This document shows, in pieces, positions 59,191 to 64,000 of a stretch of DNA of 64,000 nt. A program made the position numbers and the translations under genes. The notes under the pieces were generated by a model. It was not told the DNA's origin and did no database searches. It saw only the letters and a program-made list of their open reading frames with translations. This DNA is from Callorhinus ursinus (Eukaryota > Chordata > Mammalia > Carnivora > Otariidae), in contig NW_020312785.1 of the NCBI RefSeq assembly GCF_003265705.1, positions 21,676,028 to 21,740,027 on the forward strand, read 5' to 3'. The stretch's first letter is position 1; each line of letters starts with the position of its first letter.

Positions 59191-61684
59191 TACTAAAAGA
59201 AATCTACCTAATTGTAGGCATGTGCCCTTAATATATACCCAAAGATATATTATAAAACATAGTCTTATACATTATTTATGTATTACCTTTCTTTCCCCCT
59301 ACTAGCACAGTAATCGTGTTCCATTACTACACCAAAACTGGAGTTTCCAAGTTTTGATACATTTCATGTTTTAGAAAATAAGCAAGCTTTTGTTTTATAG
59401 TAATTTGAAATCTGTGAAATAAGTGCATTAAATTTCCTGAGCATTGACTTATATCTTTTCCCAAAGTTAATTCTTACAATATTGAATATGATTCCAACTT
59501 GTATCGCCGAGCCTTGTTTATTTATTTGTTTTAAAACATTACTAAATCATAAAATTGAGGTCATCTTTTGCTGTAAGTGTATCTTTTTATTTGGTCTTGT
59601 CAGTTCTATAAAGCACAGCTTTCACTGGAAACCACATTGCTAGAAATTCATATATTTCAATTATGTCCCCCTAGAGGCCAGTAATTATTGGAAAAACAGT
59701 TAACTGGTTTTATGGTCAACCTTTGTCTAGAAGTTCATCCCTACAACCTACAATCTTTTACCCTACCTCTAAAATGTGAATGCAAAGTAGAAATGGTAAC
59801 CCCACAGTAAAATATGCTTTTATGAAATCCATTATTTACTTGTAAAAATGTGCCAGAAAGCATTTTGCTAAAAACATTTCCCTTTTCATTTTAAAAAGAT
59901 TTTGGTTTATAGAGTAGCATTGTTAAAAGATAAAGTGTTTTCTTTTCCTCCTTTTATTTTTTCCTCTTTCTCTCCCCACTCCACCCTCACCATTTTTTTT
60001 TCTTTTTGAGGACTTAGAGCATTTTCTTACAAGTTTTAGTAAATATTGACTCTGTTAGTGATTCAGTGATGATTTCTGTCTTGCTCATCTGTCTTGACTC
60101 TCCTCTACTAGAACCATAACATACCCTGTCAGAGATTTGTTTATTACTTTGTTCCTGAAATAGAGATGTTTTTAGTTCCTAATAAATAGATTGGACTCTG
60201 TAAATGGATTCTGACTATAATACCAGAGTAACTGTCTTTGTCAACACAAATAAGCAAAACAATTGCCAAGGTTTTCTCATTGTTTTCAAATAAAGCTGAA
60301 TTCTAGGATGTAGTAATAAAAATTATCCCAGAAATTGACCCTGAAAACAATATGGGGGTACTCTCTTCCCCTTTTGTGATAACTCTCTGCTCTAATAGTA
60401 GTAGTTTATTAAAACAAAATCATTCTGCAAATTATGGCAGCTGAGGTTTAATATACCTGTAGTTTTATGACTATCATAAGATTAAGCCATGAAACAATAA
60501 AACAACGAAAAGAACAAGAATGTTTGATGTATTTGGAGGGGTCATATTTATGCTTAAACATCGTAAATGTGCTTTTTTTTTCCTTGGAGTACATATGTTT
60601 TTCTAAAACATTTCCATTAGTATAGTCTCAGGAGTTTTATAACCTGGTATTTGACTCATTTCCATAGTCTGGGTGTATACAACAAATATTTGAAAACCAT
60701 CAAAGTTCATCTTCAATAAAAATTTAAAAATGATTAAATGTGAAAAAAATCTAAGTATAAATGGAAATATTGTCAAATTAGTTAACATATTTATACATAT
60801 GAGTTAATGAAACCATCTGAATATTCTAGTAGATTTCCTTTGCTGTGTGAATGAAAGTTCCTAAGGGAGCCTTTAGGAAAACAATATGGTGTGTTTTCCT
60901 GGACATGGAAAAGTAGGTGGGAGAAGAGATGAAATGGGAAGTACAATACTGAAGGAGAGCAAGAAATAGGAGAAGATGCTGAAAGAGAAAGGTCAGGGCA
61001 AGTAGAGAGACCAGCATCTGTTCTGGAGGCCATTAGAGTGCTCAACAATGAGTGACAGGTGTCCACCTGTTACTATAAGTTTTGGGTTCAGTGTCCAATT
61101 TACTGGAAGTTTCCCTTGATTCATGAATGCTGAGGGAAAGTATTAGGTACCAGGGAACTCTTTTTCATTGCTGTTGCAAGATCTAAAAATCCCTGAAAGA
61201 CTCATGCTTTTTCCCTTGAAAATTATGATGAGGATATTATTGTGATCTTATCCTGCTTTTCTTCTTAAAACCCTCAATTCTGGGCCACAGGACGATTTTT
61301 TTAAAGCCCTTTCTCAATGGTAGCTCAAGGGAATACAGTGTTAGTATAATTTGTCTGTTGCTTGGCATTGAACATCAGTTTGGGGGAATTTTCCTATTGG
61401 ACAGAATGGTGACTTCATTACTCTATTCTTCATTACTCCTTATAAGCCCAGGAGTATAGGAAGAAGAGTTCTGAAATCTAGTCTCACCTCACTATTGTCT
61501 AGTAAAAGGACCTTGAACAATATATTGCTTTCTGGTATTCATACAATTATTTCTAATACTTTGTGAACAACTATTAGCAGAGAAGAATGAGTGATGTCTC
61601 TTAAGTTCATGAGGATTCTGTATCAAGGAGAGCAGATGGGGTCATGGAAAAGGTAACATGGTTGATGTTTGAAACTTGAGTAGG
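59191..61684. other. Unassigned AT-rich DNA
   Basis: No family assigned over 2.5 kb. The part 60830-61060 is A/G-rich and resembles eroded L2 antisense without a firm match; two overlapping minus frames there are featureless. Confidence 0.45.
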
Positions 61685-62250
61685 ATTTACTGATTTATTT
61701 GATAAATGTTTATTGATCATCTACTATCTGCCAATATTGCAACAGAAATGAGGAAATGCAACAAATTTCCCCACAGCAAGTCATGATTCTTAGTTTTTCA
61801 GAGTTCTCTCAGAGATTATATCACCCAGAAATCACAATATGTTATTTTGAATACTGTGATGAAAGTATGCACTGTCAGTAGAAACTGGGAACAAGAAATG
61901 CTTTATTGTGACTGGGAGAATCAGAGAAAGCTTCAGTGAGAAAGTAACCAAGAGTCATTTTTGGAGAATGAGTAATAATCTTATAAATAATGGAGGAACA
62001 GGTTGCCAGAGAAAGAAAAGTGCACATGCAAGAAGAGTGAAGATTGGCACATAGTTTGTTGTGGCTGAAGCTGACGCTGTAAAGATAAATTGAAGCAGAT
62101 TTAAAAGTCTTCTTACACTGTGATGTGGACTTTGGATTTTATCCTGAAGCCTCTGGGGGAATCACTGAAGGTTTATAAGTAGTGGAGGACAGAGATGAGT
62201 TTTAGAGAAATGACCGTTGGTGATGGGACAGTGCAGGAGATGGGAACAGG
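61685..62250 (-). mobile_element. L2 LINE, long 3' remnant
   Basis: Antisense L2 from its 3' end inward: TTTGATAAATGTTTATTGAT, CATCTACTATCTGCCAATAT, then AGAGAAAGCTTCAGTGAGAA AGTAACC, GGAGAATGAGTAATAATC, GGTTGCCAGAGAAAG, GACTTTGGATTTTATCCTGA, GGAATCACTGAAGGTTTATA AG. The order from the 3' end to the 'aagccattggaggg' region ties together the other L2 pieces in this window. Confidence 0.7.
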
Positions 62251-62299
62251 AGCTGACCAGCCAGCTAGGAAATTGATCAATTCTTGACAGTCTTGTTTT

Positions 62300-62405
62300 C
62301 TCCAGTAGGATTTTAACATTCTTCAAGGAAGGAACCCAATTTTATTGACCTTTTTTTTTGGTCCCTGAATAATGCTTGCTATATAAAGGCACTTAGTCTT
62401 TGATG
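62300..62405 (+). mobile_element. L2 LINE 3' end fragment
   Basis: Sense L2 end: TTCTTCAAGGAAGGAACCCA, then TGGTCCCTGAATAATGCTTG and TATATAAAGGCACTTAGTC. It lies between two antisense L2 pieces, so one L2 appears to have landed in or next to another. Confidence 0.5.
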
Positions 62406-62411
62406 GTTGAT

Positions 62412-62444
62412 GGAAGGAGGAAGGGAGGGAAGGAAGGAAGAAAG
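62412..62444. repeat. (GGAA)n purine tract
   Basis: Imperfect GGAA/GGGA units of about 33 bases. Confidence 0.85.
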
Positions 62445-63257
62445 GCCTTAAAAAGTGATGGAGTAGTCTGGATGAGGACTGAAATGACATATCAGCTGCA
62501 GGATGGCCAGAAAAGACAGATTGGAGATGGATTGGCACCATAATTTAGCAAACAGATTTCATTTCTGTACATATGATCAATGAATATCTTTTTACTTTTT
62601 TTTTCCTAATATGCCCTGGCACATGATCTCTGAAGTTTATGATGAGTCCAATGCACAAAGCTGATTTTGCATGGCTGATCATAATAGTTGTTGTGTATTC
62701 TTCCTTATAGTCCTGAATTGCTCACTCCTAGGATACTGATAATCTTGTGGTTGACTGAAAAGGAAATGTTTCCCAGGGAACTAGAAGCATATTTTGACCC
62801 TATTTTCTGAATTAAAATCTGTGGGAAAATGCCCAGTAGTCTTATCCCATAAGAGAAAGAGAGGTATTTACTTGCTTAGGGGTGATCAGATACGAAATAC
62901 CGATTTGAACATGGAAGAATGTTTTCTGAATACTGGTTATCCAGGCTTTTGTACCTGCCCAGAAGAACAATAGAGAAATACAAATTTCCCTAGATCTCAA
63001 AGGTCTGCAGATAACAAATGAGGTTATATTAACTGTATAAGTTTAAATGTGCTGATTCGTACAGTTACCATTTTCCTTGACCTCTGTCAGGGTTATATAT
63101 GTGAATCCCTAGGGATACTTTTTATATGCTGCAGGTCAAGTATTAGAAAATCAAGTTGCCAGAAGACATTTTTCCTAAAGTCAGCTCACTTAAAGATTAA
63201 TTCACTGATTTTGCCAAATTTATCAATTTATGATTAACAGTTACATCTAAATCTTAT
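62445..63257. other. Unassigned DNA, L2-like start
   Basis: The first 80 bases (GATGGAGTAGTCTGGATGAG GACTG) look like further antisense L2. Beyond that nothing is recognised. Confidence 0.4.
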
Positions 63258-63395
63258 ATAGCTCTATGTGCCAGGCATATATTAGAAACAGTTTACATAA
63301 ACTAACTCATTTTCTCTTCACAACACTATTTCTAGCACCATTTCACAGATGAGCTTAAGTAACAGGTCCAAGTCACTCAGCTATAGTGTAGTTCG
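63258..63395 (-). mobile_element. MIR SINE fragment
   Basis: Antisense MIR: TATGTGCCAGGCATATATTA, TACATAAACTAACTCATTTT, CTCTTCACAACACTATTTCT, CATTTCACAGATGAGC, TAAGTAACAGGTCCAAGTCA and CTCAGCTATAGTG. The tRNA-derived head is missing. Confidence 0.8.
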
Positions 63396-64000
63396 TTTTG
63401 AAGTCTATAACAAGAAAACAAAAACAAAGTCGATAACAAGAATGTTTAATAATGATATTATTAATAATATTAATAATAATATCAGTAAATGAAAAAAATC
63501 AATTTTTCATTTGGGAATTTTTTCATTAATAAATGCAAAACAAATGCATTTTTTGCTCACATTTTAGAATTTTTAGGTTTCTTTTGCTAATTTCTCAAGT
63601 AGTATGCTAACATTTGGGGAAAAAGTTGTTTTTTTTTTCATCAATAACAGAAGTTGAATATTTCTGTTAAATAGGATGGCCACATAACTTATCTTCCAAG
63701 CTGAGGACGCTTTTGAAAGTAAAAGGGGGCACTATTAATAATTGCCCAAAGAAAAAAGTTTAAACTTGGACCCTACCAGGCTAACTGCGGTGTTTGGTCC
63801 CCATGTTATTAAACTTTTTAAACTTTTTAATTAAAGATCTTACATATCACCAACAGAGCTTTTAAGGGTGTAAACCCACAATTCATAAATTTGGTGATGT
63901 TCCTTTGGAAAACTGACCATTTGGCAAAACTACTTTGAGCAAATTGATTTTCCTGTCTTCACAGGGCTCAGATATAGTCCACAGGACAGAGCGGGAAACT
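63396..64000. other. Unassigned AT-rich DNA with TAA-rich patch
   Basis: A TAA/ATT-rich low-complexity patch lies at 63445-63482. Near 63809-63830 the 9-10-mer AAACTTTTT is repeated in tandem. Nothing else recognised up to the window edge. Confidence 0.5.

Noticed and set aside
1..64000. CRISPR arrays, operons, prophage or other bacterial features
   Set aside because: No regularly spaced repeats, no coding density, and mammalian repeats throughout.

Overview
The window looks like nuclear DNA from a caniform carnivore, most likely an arctoid (bear, seal or mustelid group). It holds about fifteen tRNA-Lys-derived CAN SINEs. Their heads read GGGCGCCTGGGTGGCTCAG, and their 3' parts are CT-rich and end in AATAAATAAATAAAATCTTTAAAA. 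These consensus forms resemble the arctoid versions more than the dog or cat versions; this species call is from recalled family knowledge, not from a search. The sequence is AT-rich, poor in CpG, has no CpG island, and carries two assembly gaps of exactly 10 N.

I see no protein-coding gene, no convincing exon, no structural RNA gene and no processed pseudogene of a cellular gene. The longest open frames (138 codons at 29341-29757 minus, 123 codons at 30514-30885 plus) look like chance frames in slightly GC-richer DNA. The window is best read as intergenic or intronic sequence filled with layered transposon remains.

Layout. 1-16 kb: scattered CAN SINEs, three MER5-like hAT fragments, a diverged L1 piece, MIRs, a long CA microsatellite, and an old L2 split by an L1 3' end that itself contains a false assembly gap. 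16-29 kb: mostly unassigned AT-rich DNA with one CAN SINE, MIRs and L2 ends. 29-31.6 kb: a repeat-poor, slightly GC-richer block that is the best candidate here for conserved non-coding (enhancer-like) DNA, with a strong G-quadruplex motif. 33.9-36.5 kb: a Tigger (pogo-type) transposase relic, an L1 3' end whose tail has become a TTTTA microsatellite with a gap in it, a tiny poly(A)-only retroinsertion, and a hAT element. 39-43 kb: L2 remains and an internally deleted Tigger1 with both ends intact. 44-50 kb: three CAN SINEs and a repeat-poor stretch. 52-59 kb: the most layered part, with an L1 split by a two-part SINE, a MER5-like fragment, L2 pieces, a MaLR-type LTR, a young SINE, a possible LTR-like segment and a GAAA microsatellite. 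59-64 kb: L2 and MIR remains in AT-rich DNA.

No new gene system was found. The observations most worth checking are the false-gap duplication at 16.2 kb, the two mini poly(A) insertions with target duplications (35.9 and 52.9 kb), the chimeric SINE at 53.1-53.5 kb, the deleted Tigger1 at 40.5-41.7 kb, and the candidate conserved block at 29.1-29.8 kb.
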